Shown piece after piece: positions 30,794 through 39,247 of a stretch of DNA of 43,065 nucleotides (its first letter is position 1; each line of letters opens with the position of its first letter). The DNA is from Bacillota bacterium (GTDB lineage: Bacteria > Bacillota > Syntrophomonadia > Syntrophomonadales > Syntrophomonadaceae): the NCBI GenBank assembly GCA_029550685.1, contig JAKPGY010000022.1, positions 1 to 43,065 of the forward strand. The letters run 5' to 3'. The translations under genes were made by a program, and so were the position numbers. The notes beneath the pieces were generated by a model. That model did not search any database. It was not told where the DNA came from and saw nothing but the letters and a program-made list of their open reading frames with translations.

Positions 30794-30809
30794 TGGCATG
30801 GGTTTTGCA
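30794..30809 (+). promoter_or_regulatory. Sigma-54 promoter of the CoA-transferase operon
   Basis: TGGCATG, GGTT, TTGCA is an almost exact match to TGGCACG-N4-TTGCW, with GG at 30795-30796 and GC at 30807-30808. Initiation is expected near 30820, about 50 bases before the TTG start codon. The gene for a sigma-54 activator lies immediately upstream. Confidence 0.85.
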
Positions 30810-30868
30810 AATGCATATTATACAGCTTAATGTGAAAAAGTATTCCATAGATAAGGAGGGCTGAAATA

Positions 30869-32167
30869 TTGAATTGGCAGGATTATTATCAGAGCAGAAT
30901 ATGTACTCCTCAAGAGGCTGTAAAGGCTATAAAATCAGGTGATTACGTGGTGGTAGGCCACGCTTGTGGAGAACCACGTTCCCTGACCAAAGCCATGAGC
31001 GAGCGATATGCTGAGCTAAAAGATGTGAAAGTAGTACACCGGGTAGGAATGGGTGAATGTTTGTATGCCCAACCCGGCATGGAGGAACATTTTCGGCATA
31101 TATCCCTATTCGCAGGGGCAAACAGCCGGCAGGCTATTTATGAAGGGCGAGCTGATTATCTGCCCCGCTTTATTTCCGAAATACCCGCACTGTTTTTAGA
31201 AGGGCATATACCGGTAGATGTAGCGCTGGTAACCGTAAGTCCTCCAGACAAAAACGGGTACTGCAGCCTGGGAATCTCGGTTGACTATACCCTGCCAGCA
31301 GCCAAAATGGCCAGAACCATAATTGCTGAAGTCAACACCAACATGCCCCGCACCCACGGAGACAGTTTTCTTTCCGTAAAAGAAATAGCCCATATTGTGC
31401 TGTCCGATGAGCCTTTAATGGAAGTACAACCAGTTCCTCAGACCGAGGTAGAGAAGCAAATCGGCCACTACTGTGCCGAATTGATTGAAGATGGCAGTAC
31501 CATGCAGATGGGTATAGGAGCCATTCCCGATGCCACCTTAGCTGCTATGATGCACAAAAAGGATCTCGGAATTCATACCGAGATGTTTTCCGATGGAGTA
31601 ATACCCTTGGTAGAAGCAGGAGTCATCAATGGTTCCAAAAAGACCCTGCATCCCAACAAAATAGTATCCACCTTCATGATGGGAACCGAGAAGTTATATA
31701 AGTGGGTAGATGATAATCCCGTAGTGGAAATGCATCCCGAACACTATGTCAATGATCCCTGGGTAATAGCCAAGAACTACAAGGTAGTATCCATTAACTC
31801 AGCCCTGCAGGTGGATGTATTAGGACAGGTAGCCGCCGACGCGTTAGGCCCCAAACAGTTCAGCGGAGTAGGCGGACAGATCGACTTTATACGGGGGGCT
31901 AAACGATCCATCGGCGGAGGGAAATCCATCATAGCCATACCCTCTACCGCAGCAGGAGGTAAGGTAAGCCGCATAGTACCAGCCCTGTATGAAGGTACTG
32001 CGGTAACTACTACCCGCAACGAAGTAGATTATGTAGTTACCGAATATGGAATAGCCAAGCTTTCCGGCAAAACCAATCTGGAGAGACTAAAAGCACTGGT
32101 GGCCATTAGTCACCCCGATTTCAGGGATGAGATCATGTCCAAGGCCAGGAAGCTGTATTATCTATAA
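30869..32167 (+). CDS. Acetyl-CoA hydrolase/transferase family CoA-transferase (butyryl- or 4-hydroxybutyryl-CoA:acetate type)
   Basis: A 432-residue family I CoA-transferase related to 4-hydroxybutyrate CoA-transferase and butyryl-CoA:acetate CoA-transferase. The catalytic glutamate lies in IHTEMFSDG (about residue 240), and GVGGQIDFIRGA forms the acyl-CoA/oxyanion region. It starts at TTG 30869, supported by AAGGAGGG eight bases before. In a syntrophic butyrate oxidiser such an enzyme exchanges CoA between acetyl-CoA and a fatty acid, activating the substrate without ATP. Substrate choice is inferred. It is the first gene of a two-gene operon under a sigma-54 promoter. Confidence 0.9.
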   Translation: MNWQDYYQSRICTPQEAVKAIKSGDYVVVGHACGEPRSLTKAMSERYAELKDVKVVHRVGMGECLYAQPGMEEHFRHISLFAGANSRQAIYEGRADYLPRFISEIPALFLEGHIPVDVALVTVSPPDKNGYCSLGISVDYTLPAAKMARTIIAEVNTNMPRTHGDSFLSVKEIAHIVLSDEPLMEVQPVPQTEVEKQIGHYCAELIEDGSTMQMGIGAIPDATLAAMMHKKDLGIHTEMFSDGVIPLVEAGVINGSKKTLHPNKIVSTFMMGTEKLYKWVDDNPVVEMHPEHYVNDPWVIAKNYKVVSINSALQVDVLGQVAADALGPKQFSGVGGQIDFIRGAKRSIGGGKSIIAIPSTAAGGKVSRIVPALYEGTAVTTTRNEVDYVVTEYGIAKLSGKTNLERLKALVAISHPDFRDEIMSKARKLYYL

Positions 32168-32188
32168 CAACCATAGGGGGTTTAAGCC

Positions 32189-32611
32189 ATGAGTTATGAA
32201 GGCAAGATCAGGAAATGGGAAGACATGAAGATAGGAGACACAGTCAGTTTTACAAAAACCATGACCGAGACGGATGTTATTCAATGGGTAGGTCTGACGG
32301 GTGATCTTAATCCCATTCATATCGACCGGGAATATGCTAAAACCACTCGCTTTGGCAATGTTTTAGTACCAGGGGTTTTGGTATTAGGGCTAATATCCAA
32401 ATGCATGACCGATTTAACTTTTGGCCATGTTTATGCCAACCAGTCCATAAAGTTCTTAAAACCGGTTTTTATTGGTGACACCATCACTGCTATCGGAACC
32501 ATCATAGAAAAAATAGAAGAGAAAAACCTGGTTAGAGTTGAGACCAAGTGCGTGAATCAAGATGGTACGCTGGTAATGATCGGTGAAGGCATGGAATATA
32601 TTTTAAGGTAG
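32189..32611 (+). CDS. MaoC-like (R)-specific enoyl-CoA hydratase
   Basis: A 140-residue hot-dog-fold protein. The hydratase 2 motif with catalytic Asp and His is visible in LTGDLNPIHIDREYAKTT, followed by the conserved FGNVLVPGVLVLGLI. Such enzymes (PhaJ type) interconvert crotonyl-CoA-like enoyl-CoAs and (R)-3-hydroxyacyl-CoAs, serving polyhydroxyalkanoate formation or breakdown. It lies 21 bp after the CoA-transferase, with GGGGG as ribosome-binding site, and is followed by a terminator. The two genes therefore form one operon. Confidence 0.88.
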   Translation: MSYEGKIRKWEDMKIGDTVSFTKTMTETDVIQWVGLTGDLNPIHIDREYAKTTRFGNVLVPGVLVLGLISKCMTDLTFGHVYANQSIKFLKPVFIGDTITAIGTIIEKIEEKNLVRVETKCVNQDGTLVMIGEGMEYILR

Positions 32612-32642
32612 CCATAATCAAGTAAGTTCATAACCAGTTATG

Positions 32643-32684
32643 ACAAGGGAACAGAGAATAATCCTCTATCCCTTGTTTTGTTTT
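32643..32684 (+). terminator. Terminator of the CoA-transferase/hydratase operon
   Basis: ACAAGGGA (32643-32650) pairs with TCCCTTGT (32669-32676), with an inner AGAG/CTCT stem, followed by TTTGTTTT. Confidence 0.85.
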
Positions 32685-32726
32685 CAAATGTAAACCACAG
32701 GCTATACAGCATGAAGCAATAAATGG

Positions 32727-32776
32727 TTGACAAAAGGTAATAAAGGAATTAGAGTCTAATTAGACCAAATTAGTCC
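32727..32776 (+). promoter_or_regulatory. Promoter and palindromic operator of the hemerythrin gene
   Basis: A perfect TTGACA (32727-32732) is spaced 17 bases from TAGAGT (32750-32755). Overlapping the -10 and start region is the perfect palindrome GTCTAATTAGAC (32754-32765). It is followed by a second arm, so that GAC-CAAATTA-GTC forms another inverted repeat ending near 32774. The placement would let a bound protein block transcription. The symmetry recalls Rrf2-family sites, but I cannot verify that. Confidence 0.6.
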
Positions 32777-32845
32777 AATATGAACAGCATTATTAAACTT
32801 CCAGAGTTAGGTTTACTCTGGTGGGTCAATTAAGGAGGAAATCAT

Positions 32846-33400
32846 ATGAAAGCTACTCAACAGTTAAAAGAAGAACATTCTGCAGTGCTGCTTATGTTGC
32901 AGGTGCTGGAAAAATTAGTGGATCGGCTTATCGAAGGGGATCGATCCTCTGCAGAGGATTTACCGGCGATAATTGACTTCCTAAAGGGCTTTGTGGACCG
33001 TTGCCATCATGGCAAAGAGGAAGAGTGGTTATTTCCAGCTCTGGAAGCGGCGGGGATACCACGTCAGAACGGACCGATTGGGGTAATGCTGCAGGAGCAT
33101 GAGGCAGGCAGGTCATTAATCCAGGATATGGTTGAGACTCTGGATGTTCTGGAAGCGGGAGAGAGCCAGGTTGCACTGAAGGAGGCTGCACATAACTACA
33201 TTCAGTTGCTGCGTACCCATATAACCAAGGAAAATGAAGTGCTGTTCAAAATGGCTGATATAAAATTAACCGCTGCACAGCAGGACGAACTCTATGAGAA
33301 TTTCGAGCGGTTGGAATTGGAGCGCATGGGAGCCGGGCAGCATGAAGAATATCATAAGCTGCTGCATCAGCTCATGGAGAAATACGGATTAAACGGTTAG
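32846..33400 (+). CDS. Hemerythrin-domain (HHE) protein
   Basis: A 184-residue four-helix-bundle protein. Candidate diiron ligands are His11 (LKEEHSAV), His54/His55 and Glu58-59 (CHHGKEEEWLFP), His85 (LQEHEAG) and His125/Glu129 (LRTHITKENEVLF), matching the bacterial HHE pattern. Such proteins bind oxygen or handle NO or iron-sulfur repair. In an anaerobe a role in oxygen or nitrosative stress is plausible but inferred. The gene is single, with its own promoter and operator. AAGGAGG precedes the ATG. Confidence 0.88.
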   Translation: MKATQQLKEEHSAVLLMLQVLEKLVDRLIEGDRSSAEDLPAIIDFLKGFVDRCHHGKEEEWLFPALEAAGIPRQNGPIGVMLQEHEAGRSLIQDMVETLDVLEAGESQVALKEAAHNYIQLLRTHITKENEVLFKMADIKLTAAQQDELYENFERLELERMGAGQHEEYHKLLHQLMEKYGLNG

Positions 33401-33432
33401 CATTGCTGTGAAAACACCTGTTACCAAAATCG

Positions 33433-33614
33433 TAGTGTGACTGTAGGCTGCCATGAGCACCTTGGTGGAGGAGTCCGATATAGCTGGTGTAGATGGGAGG
33501 GCGAAGGTGGCGAGGAACAGGATGTCCAGAGGGGGCTATCAAACAGGATGTTTATTTATTGCGGTACCTCCTGAGACGCACATGGAGCCGTTACTATATC
33601 GTGACTTCGGAACA
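33433..33614. repeat. Copy B of the ~185-bp two-copy element
   Basis: This is homologous, in the same orientation, to 5125-5309. The exactly shared 20-mer is at 33534-33553. On the reverse strand an open frame runs from about 33699 to 33539 (53 codons). It ends with the same NKHPV-stop as copy A and includes RYSNGSMCVSGGT. Upstream, it contains an unmatched piece reading MKLKAAKRIEKQDVPK. The element occupies most of the 33401-33734 gap between the convergent hemerythrin and EamA genes. It is probably a remnant of a mobile or structured element. Confidence 0.8.
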
Positions 33615-33734
33615 TCTTGTTTCTCGATCCGCTTCGCAGCCTTCAGTTTCATCGTGGGTTGCAACGGCTCGTCGAACACCACTGCCAGGCTAATACTGCT
33701 TAAGCCGTGCAGCATTATTTAAGAATCAGCCCGG

Positions 33735-34622
33735 TTAATCAGCCATTTCCTGATCTGAATCAGTTTCAAACTGGATGCTTGTCACCGCTGCCAGGATGAA
33801 AATAATACCCAAAACCTGCCATAAGGTTAACTGGTCTCCCAGGAAGAAGATACCAATCAAAACCGCGATAACCGGCTCAATGGTAGCCGTAATGGAAGCC
33901 CGGCTGGATTCCAGCATGGACAAACCACGGGTATACAGCAGGTAGGCAATAACTGTGGGTATTAGGCTTAAGGCCAAGATATACGGCCAGGCGAGAGTAG
34001 TGACCAAAAGCCGCAGGGCCGATTCAGGCTGGGATAGCGGCAGCAGGAATAAGGCGGCAATGATAAAGGTATAAGTGGTTATAGTCAGAGGTGAATAACG
34101 GGAAGTAGCGGGCTTGCCGATAACACTGTATAGCCCGTAACCTAGACCAGAGCCCAAGCCTAGTATAAGACCGTAGACAGTAATGTTTTGATTCATTTCC
34201 GGTAACCATCCTACTACCAGACAGCAACCCAGGAAAGTAGCCAAAAGAGAAAGTATTTTCAGCGGGGTAAGAACTTCTTTGAGAAAAATGCGCGACAAAA
34301 TCACCACGAATGCCGGACCGGTATACAACAAAACAGCGGCTACCGATAAAGATACTTCCTTTATAGCTTGAAAGTAACACCAGTTAAAAAAGGCTATACT
34401 GCAGATACCTGTTCCCAGAAAATAGGGTAAATCCCGCCAGCTCAGGCGCAGCTGGTGGGGATTTACCAGCAGGGTATATAACAACAGAAGCAGACCGGCT
34501 ACGCCGGTGCGTAAAAAAACAATTTGCAGTGAGCTGAAGCCTAACTCTTGCAGGGCACTAACAAACCAACCAATGGTCCCCCACAGGGCTGCTCCTGCCC
34601 CTACCAGCCAGTATCCCCTCAT
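33735..34622 (-). CDS. EamA/DMT family transporter
   Basis: A 295-residue membrane protein with about ten hydrophobic helices in two EamA repeats. The first begins YWLVGAGAALWGTIGWFVSAL; the second begins near residue 150 with YGLILGLGSGLGYGLYSVIGK. The short loop TIEPVIAVLIGIFFLGDQLT is the hallmark end of the second repeat. The family exports or imports amino acids and other small metabolites; the substrate cannot be deduced. It is leftward, divergent from xpt. Confidence 0.9.
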   Translation of the reverse strand: MRGYWLVGAGAALWGTIGWFVSALQELGFSSLQIVFLRTGVAGLLLLLYTLLVNPHQLRLSWRDLPYFLGTGICSIAFFNWCYFQAIKEVSLSVAAVLLYTGPAFVVILSRIFLKEVLTPLKILSLLATFLGCCLVVGWLPEMNQNITVYGLILGLGSGLGYGLYSVIGKPATSRYSPLTITTYTFIIAALFLLPLSQPESALRLLVTTLAWPYILALSLIPTVIAYLLYTRGLSMLESSRASITATIEPVIAVLIGIFFLGDQLTLWQVLGIIFILAAVTSIQFETDSDQEMAD

Positions 34623-34731
34623 ATAATCTTCCTACAATCCTTTTTCCCAGTAATAAAGCATGGTAACAGTTTAGCATGTTATAGTTGAAGTCAAAAGAGA
34701 ATCCCTGACAGTTAACCCGGTACTGTATTAA

Positions 34732-34747
34732 TATAATATGTATTATA
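34732..34747. promoter_or_regulatory. AT-rich inverted repeat between eamA and xpt
   Basis: TATAATA-TG-TATTATA is a perfect inverted repeat with seven-base arms, centred in the 179-bp divergent gap. It contains -10-like sequences on both strands and could be overlapping promoters or an operator. No purine riboswitch was found before xpt. Confidence 0.35.
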
Positions 34748-34801
34748 ATTAGGCTAATTATTTCCCCGGCCACGCACCATACATATAAGGAAAGGATTTC
34801 T

Positions 34802-35374
34802 ATGAGAAGCTTAAAAGATCGTATTAGCGCTGAGGCTATTGTTATCGGCACCGATATATTAAAAGTAGACCATTTCTTAAACCACCAGGTAGATGTGGAT
34901 TTTTTACAGGAAATAGGTCAGGAGTTCTATAAGCACTTTCAGGATGAACCGATTACCAAGATTCTGACCGTGGAAGCATCCGGCATAGCCGTGGCAGTGG
35001 CTACAGCAATGTTTTTCCATGTTCCGGTGGTCTTTGCCAAGAAATCAGTATCCCTTAACCTGGATCAGGAAACATACACCAGCGAGGTTTTTTCTTTTAC
35101 TCGCCAAACCAGCTATCTTATGAAAGTGTCTAGCCGTTATCTTAACCGTCAGGATCACGTTTTAATAATCGATGATTTTTTAGCTAACGGCCGGGCCGTG
35201 CAGGGCATGATTGATATAATACATCAGGCCGGAGCCAGCCTGGCTGGGGTAGGAATTGTCATAGAAAAAGGTTTTCAAGAAGGAGGCCAGCGGCTTCGCG
35301 AGCAGGGTATAAAAGTGGTCTCCCTGGCCATTATTGATGCCATGGATGAAAACCATATTCAGTTTCGCGAGTGA
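34802..35374 (+). CDS. xpt: Xanthine phosphoribosyltransferase
   Basis: A 190-residue purine salvage enzyme that makes XMP from xanthine and PRPP. It opens with LKDRISAEAIVIGTDILKVDHFLNHQVD, typical of Xpt. The PRPP-binding motif HVLIIDDFLANGRAVQGM (about 120-137) and EASGIAVAVATAMFFHVPVVFAKK are characteristic. It starts with ATG after AAGGAAAGG. It is monocistronic, with no pbuX transporter beside it. A GTGAAAA/TTTTCAC hairpin overlaps the stop but lacks a T run. Confidence 0.93.
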   Translation: MRSLKDRISAEAIVIGTDILKVDHFLNHQVDVDFLQEIGQEFYKHFQDEPITKILTVEASGIAVAVATAMFFHVPVVFAKKSVSLNLDQETYTSEVFSFTRQTSYLMKVSSRYLNRQDHVLIIDDFLANGRAVQGMIDIIHQAGASLAGVGIVIEKGFQEGGQRLREQGIKVVSLAIIDAMDENHIQFRE

Positions 35375-35507
35375 AAACGACTTTTCACCGGTTGCTCTTG
35401 CATTCATCAGCTAAAGAGGTTACAATGAACTAGCAAATCTCCCCCAGATGCTCATAAGACCGGTAATTACTGGTTTCAGGGAGTTGCAATTGGAAAGTAA
35501 TAAGATT

Positions 35508-35778
35508 TGCCGTGCTAGACGGGGAATTAGCGGTGCCCTGTAACCTGCAACCCGCTACAGCAGGGTCGAATTCCTGAGCCGAGGGCTTACTTTGTGGGGT
35601 CCGGCTTGAGTAAGTGGCGTTGAAGTTTGGGTCCGGCGCAATAGGACATTCTGAACCGTGTCAGGTCCGGAAGGAAGCAGCACTAAGGAATCCATCCTGT
35701 GTGACGCAGGGCAGCCTGAATGGAGCAAACTGCTCAAGTATCGCCCGGAGAGTATTCTCGAAGCCAGGTGCACGGCAT
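35508..35778 (+). ncRNA. ffs: Signal recognition particle RNA, large (Bacillus-type scRNA)
   Basis: The invariant SRP domain IV sequence GTCAGGTCCGGAAGGAAGCA lies near 35660. The 5' TGCCGTGC (35508-35515) pairs with the 3' GCACGGCA (35770-35777), giving a length of about 271 bases, as in B. subtilis. CTGTAACCTGCAACCCGCTACAGC near the 5' end forms the Alu domain. It precedes dnaX, as in Bacillus. The 35375-35507 gap holds no gene; I could not settle on its promoter. Confidence 0.95.
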
Positions 35779-35784
35779 TAAAAT

Positions 35785-35818
35785 AAGGTTTTCTAAAGGG
35801 AAGCCTTTTTCTTTTTTC
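35785..35818 (+). terminator. Terminator of SRP RNA
   Basis: AAGGTTTTC, TAAA and GGGAAGCCTT form a nine- to ten-pair stem with G-U pairs, followed by TTTCTTTTTT. Confidence 0.8.
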
Positions 35819-35835
35819 TGATTAAGCTGCCCAAC

Positions 35836-35865
35836 TTCTCGTCCTTGTCTATTTTCCTGTATAAT
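35836..35865 (+). promoter_or_regulatory. Possible dnaX promoter
   Basis: A perfect TATAAT at 35860-35865 lies 60 bases before the dnaX start. The -35 at 18 bases (TTCTCG) is weak. Confidence 0.45.
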
Positions 35866-35924
35866 GGGGATAACACTGCTCACCCTTGATTTCCCATGAG
35901 GGGAATTCCCAAAGGAGGATGACT

Positions 35925-37421
35925 ATGGGTTATATGGCATTATACCGCGCCTGGAGACCACAACGCTTCGCAGAAGTTGTGGGGCAGGAACAGACTGTAA
36001 CCGCTTTGCGCAATGCGGTCCGTGACAACCGTCTGACCCATGCCTACCTGTTTTCTGGGCCCCGGGGCACAGGCAAGACCAGCATTGCTAAAATTGTGGC
36101 TAAAGCAGTTAACTGTGAACAACTGCAGGATGGTGAGCCGTGTAACAATTGTTCCTGCTGCCAGGATATCAACAATGGCAATTTCATGGATGTTATTGAA
36201 ATCGATGCTGCTTCCAATCGCGGGATCGATGAAATCCGCGATCTTAGGGAGAAAGTACGGGTACTGCCCGCCCAGGGCAAAAAAAAGGTCTATATTATTG
36301 ATGAGGTACACATGCTGACGATGGAGGCCTTCAATGCTTTGCTGAAAACCATTGAAGAACCTCCTGAATCAGTGATGTTCATTCTAGCTACTACCGAACC
36401 GCAAAAAATTCCCGCCACTATTCGTTCCCGCTGTCAGGGCTATTTCTTCCGGCGACTGACCATAGAAGAGCTGGAAGGAAGGCTTAAACAGGTGGCTGAA
36501 GCTAATAATATCACTGTGGAGCCTGACGCTCTGGATATAATTGCCCGGCGGGCTAATGGAGGACTGCGGGATGCTCTAAGTACTCTGGATCAGGTCCATT
36601 CCTACCGGGGAGACCATATTGCTAAAGCAGATGTTTTAGATGTACTGGGGCTGGTGGATGATGTCTTCCTGGCCCAGCTTATAGACGCAGCCTGGCAAGG
36701 GGATGCCGGGCAGGTATTGCAGATGCTGGCTGCGGCTCTGCAGCAGGGCAAGGAAGCCCAGCAGATTGCCCGGGAGACAACCCTATACCTGCGGGATTTG
36801 CTGTTTTACCATACTACCGGACAAGCCGCTGAGTTAGCGGTAGTTACTGAGGCCAGTATCAGTAATCTGCAGCAACAGAAAAAAGCAGGCACTTCTCGCA
36901 TCCTGCAGGCTTTACGCATATTGTCAGAAACCACTGATAAGCTCAGATTCAGCGAAGGACAGCGCTTCATACTGGAGATGGCTTTTTTAGAGATTACCGC
37001 TTTATTTGCTAAAGAGGAGCCGGCTGCGGCGACTGCCGGCAAAAAGGAAGGGGCCAAAGTATCCCCAGCACAATCAAAGGGAACCCGAGAGCCGGCAGAA
37101 GCCCGTGATGCTATGTGGAGCAAAATACTGGCCGGGGTCAAAGAACGCAAGATTCCTACCCATGCCCTGTTATGCCAGGGAAAACTTCTGGGAATCAAAG
37201 AAGATACCGTGTATATAGGTTATAGGAAAGGATATAAATTCCATAAAGAAAAAATGGAGGAAAAGGCTAATCGAGATATATTGACCGAGGTGCTGCAGGA
37301 AGTTGTGGGGCGCCCCCTGGAAGTACAGTTTATTTTTTTAGATGATGACCAGTATAATGATATTGTTGTGAAAAAAGCTATAGAATTGTTTGGCCAAGAC
37401 ATAGTAGAAATAAAAGAATGA
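35925..37421 (+). CDS. dnaX: DNA polymerase III subunits gamma/tau
   Basis: A 498-residue clamp-loader ATPase. LYRAWRPQRFAEVVGQ opens the protein. Walker A is GPRGTGKTS, the zinc site is CEQLQDGEPCNNCSCC, Walker B DEVHML, and sensor 1 ATTEPQKIPATIRSRC. The region after about 370 is a variable tau-type tail. I chose ATG 35925 (MGYMALYRA), six bases after AAAGGAGG; starts further upstream are open but lie over the ribosome-binding site. No proper -1 slippery signal for a separate gamma form was found. It heads the conserved dnaX-ybaB-recR-yaaL-bofA group. Confidence 0.97.
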   Translation: MGYMALYRAWRPQRFAEVVGQEQTVTALRNAVRDNRLTHAYLFSGPRGTGKTSIAKIVAKAVNCEQLQDGEPCNNCSCCQDINNGNFMDVIEIDAASNRGIDEIRDLREKVRVLPAQGKKKVYIIDEVHMLTMEAFNALLKTIEEPPESVMFILATTEPQKIPATIRSRCQGYFFRRLTIEELEGRLKQVAEANNITVEPDALDIIARRANGGLRDALSTLDQVHSYRGDHIAKADVLDVLGLVDDVFLAQLIDAAWQGDAGQVLQMLAAALQQGKEAQQIARETTLYLRDLLFYHTTGQAAELAVVTEASISNLQQQKKAGTSRILQALRILSETTDKLRFSEGQRFILEMAFLEITALFAKEEPAAATAGKKEGAKVSPAQSKGTREPAEARDAMWSKILAGVKERKIPTHALLCQGKLLGIKEDTVYIGYRKGYKFHKEKMEEKANRDILTEVLQEVVGRPLEVQFIFLDDDQYNDIVVKKAIELFGQDIVEIKE

Positions 37422-37458
37422 GTCGTAACCCTAAAAATTTATGAGGAGGTTTGTTGAT

Positions 37459-37788
37459 ATGAAGTTCAACCCGGGCATGGGCGGCAACATGAGCAAAATG
37501 ATTAAAGAAGCTAAAAAAGTTCAGGAACAGATAGTTCAGATGCAGGCCGAACTTCAGCAAAGAGAAGTAGAGGCGTCCGCTGGGGGCGGAGTAGTCACCG
37601 TAAAGGTTAATGGCAAGCAGGAACTGATTTCCCTCAGCATCAAACCCGAAGCAGTTGACCCAGATGATATAGAGATGCTGGAAGATCTGGTAATGGCTGC
37701 AGTAAATGAAGGTATCCGCAAATCTCAGGAAATGGTGTCCACGGAGATGGCTAAGATTACCGGCGGGTTAAACATTCCTGGCCTGTAA
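37459..37788 (+). CDS. ybaB: Nucleoid-associated protein, YbaB/EbfC family
   Basis: A 109-residue small DNA-binding dimer. It starts MKFNPGMGGNMSKMIKEAKKVQEQ and has ASAGGGVVTVKVNGKQELISLSI, the family core. ATG 37459 is preceded by AGGAGG; an ATG six codons earlier overlaps that site. The location between dnaX and recR is the standard one. Confidence 0.95.
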   Translation: MKFNPGMGGNMSKMIKEAKKVQEQIVQMQAELQQREVEASAGGGVVTVKVNGKQELISLSIKPEAVDPDDIEMLEDLVMAAVNEGIRKSQEMVSTEMAKITGGLNIPGL

Positions 37789-37823
37789 AAATTTCATCAG
37801 TAATAAAGCAAGGAGGAAGCAGG

Positions 37824-38423
37824 TTGCGTTTAGCCCGACCTCTGGAAAACTTAATCGATCAGTTGTTGAAGCTTCCCACCATCGGACCCAAAACAGCCCA
37901 GCGGCTGGCACTATATATTTTGAAACTGCCGGAAAATGAGGCCCGTCAAATTGCTCAGGCCATCATCGATGCGCGGGAAAAGGTTACACCTTGTTCCACC
38001 TGCGGATTTTTAACCGATATTGACCCCTGCGCTATTTGCCAGGACCAGGGGCGGGATCGGCGATTGTTGTGTGTGACTGAAGAAACCAGTGATGTGATAG
38101 CCATTGAGCGTACCGGATTTCGGGGGCGCTATTTCGTCCTAAATAAAAACTTTCATTTAATGGATGGATTCAACCTGGACGACCTCAAGCTTAAGCCGCT
38201 GATTGAGCAATTGTCATCCGGCCAGGTTCAGGAAATGGTTTTGGCCCTGAATCCCGACATAGATGGGGAGGTTCTCTCTCGCTACCTGGCGGATTTAGCG
38301 CGGCCGTATCAGGTGAGAGTTACTCGCTTAGCCCATGGGTTACCGGTAGGGGGAGACATTGAATTTGCCGATGAAATAACTTTACGTCGTGCCCTGGAGG
38401 GCAGAAGTGATGTCCAACCGTAG
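37824..38423 (+). CDS. recR: Recombination protein RecR
   Basis: A 199-residue repair protein that acts with RecF and RecO to load RecA. The helix-hairpin-helix LPTIGPKTAQRLALYIL lies near the start. A C4 zinc finger (CSTCGFLTDIDPCAIC) follows, then a TOPRIM domain with VTEETSDVIAIERTG and LNPDIDGEVLSRYLA. The start is TTG 37824, backed by AAGGAGGA. Confidence 0.96.
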   Translation: MRLARPLENLIDQLLKLPTIGPKTAQRLALYILKLPENEARQIAQAIIDAREKVTPCSTCGFLTDIDPCAICQDQGRDRRLLCVTEETSDVIAIERTGFRGRYFVLNKNFHLMDGFNLDDLKLKPLIEQLSSGQVQEMVLALNPDIDGEVLSRYLADLARPYQVRVTRLAHGLPVGGDIEFADEITLRRALEGRSDVQP

Positions 38424-38524
38424 CGATTTTCACCTATAGAGGAACATTATGGAATAGAGGACATAACTAAACCTTGCCCAGCATATCATTTAATAACCGC
38501 TTAGGAAATGCGGGAGGATATGCT

Positions 38525-38815
38525 GTGGGATTGTGCTCTTCTCTATGGATAAAAGTCAAGCAGTTGCTGGAATTTAACCACCACCGTCAGCCCGAAGTCA
38601 GCATAACCGATGAAGACCTTTTAGCAGAAGCCCATCAGGAATTATTAGAGGCCCGCAGTCTTTTCACGCAAGTTCAGGACCCAGACATGATTGATTATGC
38701 TGTCTTCCATCTTTTAGCAGCCGAACAAAGGTATGATTACTTGATTCGCAGGATAAAGGCCCAGCGGGGATACATTAGTCAAAGGGAAAAGGGGGAGTTA
38801 GGTGGAAGTCGTTAA
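38525..38815 (+). CDS. yaaL: YaaL-like DUF2508 protein
   Basis: A 96-residue protein of the DUF2508 family, found between recR and bofA in spore-formers; its function is unknown. The helical core DEDLLAEAHQELLEARSLF and AVFHLLAAEQRYDYLIRRIK is typical. I chose GTG 38525 with GGGAGG seven bases before; a TTG 17 codons upstream lacks a site. The stop overlaps bofA by 14 bp. Confidence 0.85.
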   Translation: MGLCSSLWIKVKQLLEFNHHRQPEVSITDEDLLAEAHQELLEARSLFTQVQDPDMIDYAVFHLLAAEQRYDYLIRRIKAQRGYISQREKGELGGSR

Positions 38816-39068
38816 TGTAATAATGGCAGCTTTGTTCCTGCTGGTTATTCTCTATCTGGTAGCCCAAGTTTTCATGAAACCCATTAAGCTGTTATGGAAA
38901 TTGCTGTTTAATTCTGCCGTGGGCTTGATACTTTTGCTGGTGGTAAATTATATTGGCGGGTATTTTCATTTTTCCCTGCCCATTAACATAATTACAGTTT
39001 TAATAGCTGGTTTTCTGGGCTTACCGGGTATACTTCTGCTTGTTTGTTTCCAGCTGCTTATGATGTAG
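38802..39068 (+). CDS. bofA: Pro-sigma-K processing inhibitor BofA
   Basis: An 88-residue integral membrane protein with three hydrophobic stretches. The signature KPIKLLWKLLFNSAVGLILLLVVNYIG and the end LPINIITVLIAGFLGLPGILLLV define BofA. In Bacillus it holds the SpoIVFB protease inactive in the forespore membrane. It starts at GTG 38802, inside the end of yaaL. It is evidence that the organism forms endospores. Confidence 0.93.
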   Translation: MEVVNVIMAALFLLVILYLVAQVFMKPIKLLWKLLFNSAVGLILLLVVNYIGGYFHFSLPINIITVLIAGFLGLPGILLLVCFQLLMM

Positions 39069-39247
39069 AACCTGAAAATTAGAGAGCGAGCAGCGCTTTT
39101 TTGTTTCACAACATAATTATAGATAGAACACCTCACAATATATCTAAACTGTGGAGACAAGCTTCCGGATAAAAAAACAGCCCTAGAAGGAGCGGTATAA
39201 CATAAACCAGTAAATGTGAGTATTATTTATCATATTTGAGATAAATA

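Noticed and set aside
33453-33722. Forward-strand frames inside both copies of the repeated element (MSTLVE start)
   Set aside because: In copy A the frame stops after about 35 codons, and the downstream parts differ between copies. There is no sign of a conserved forward protein.
35371-35388. GTGAAAA/TTTTCAC hairpin at the xpt stop as a terminator
   Set aside because: There is no T run after the stem.
36279-36288. A-run in dnaX as a frameshift site for a gamma subunit
   Set aside because: The run lies in the middle of the ATPase domain. Another A6G at about 36870 is in the wrong register for -1 slippage.
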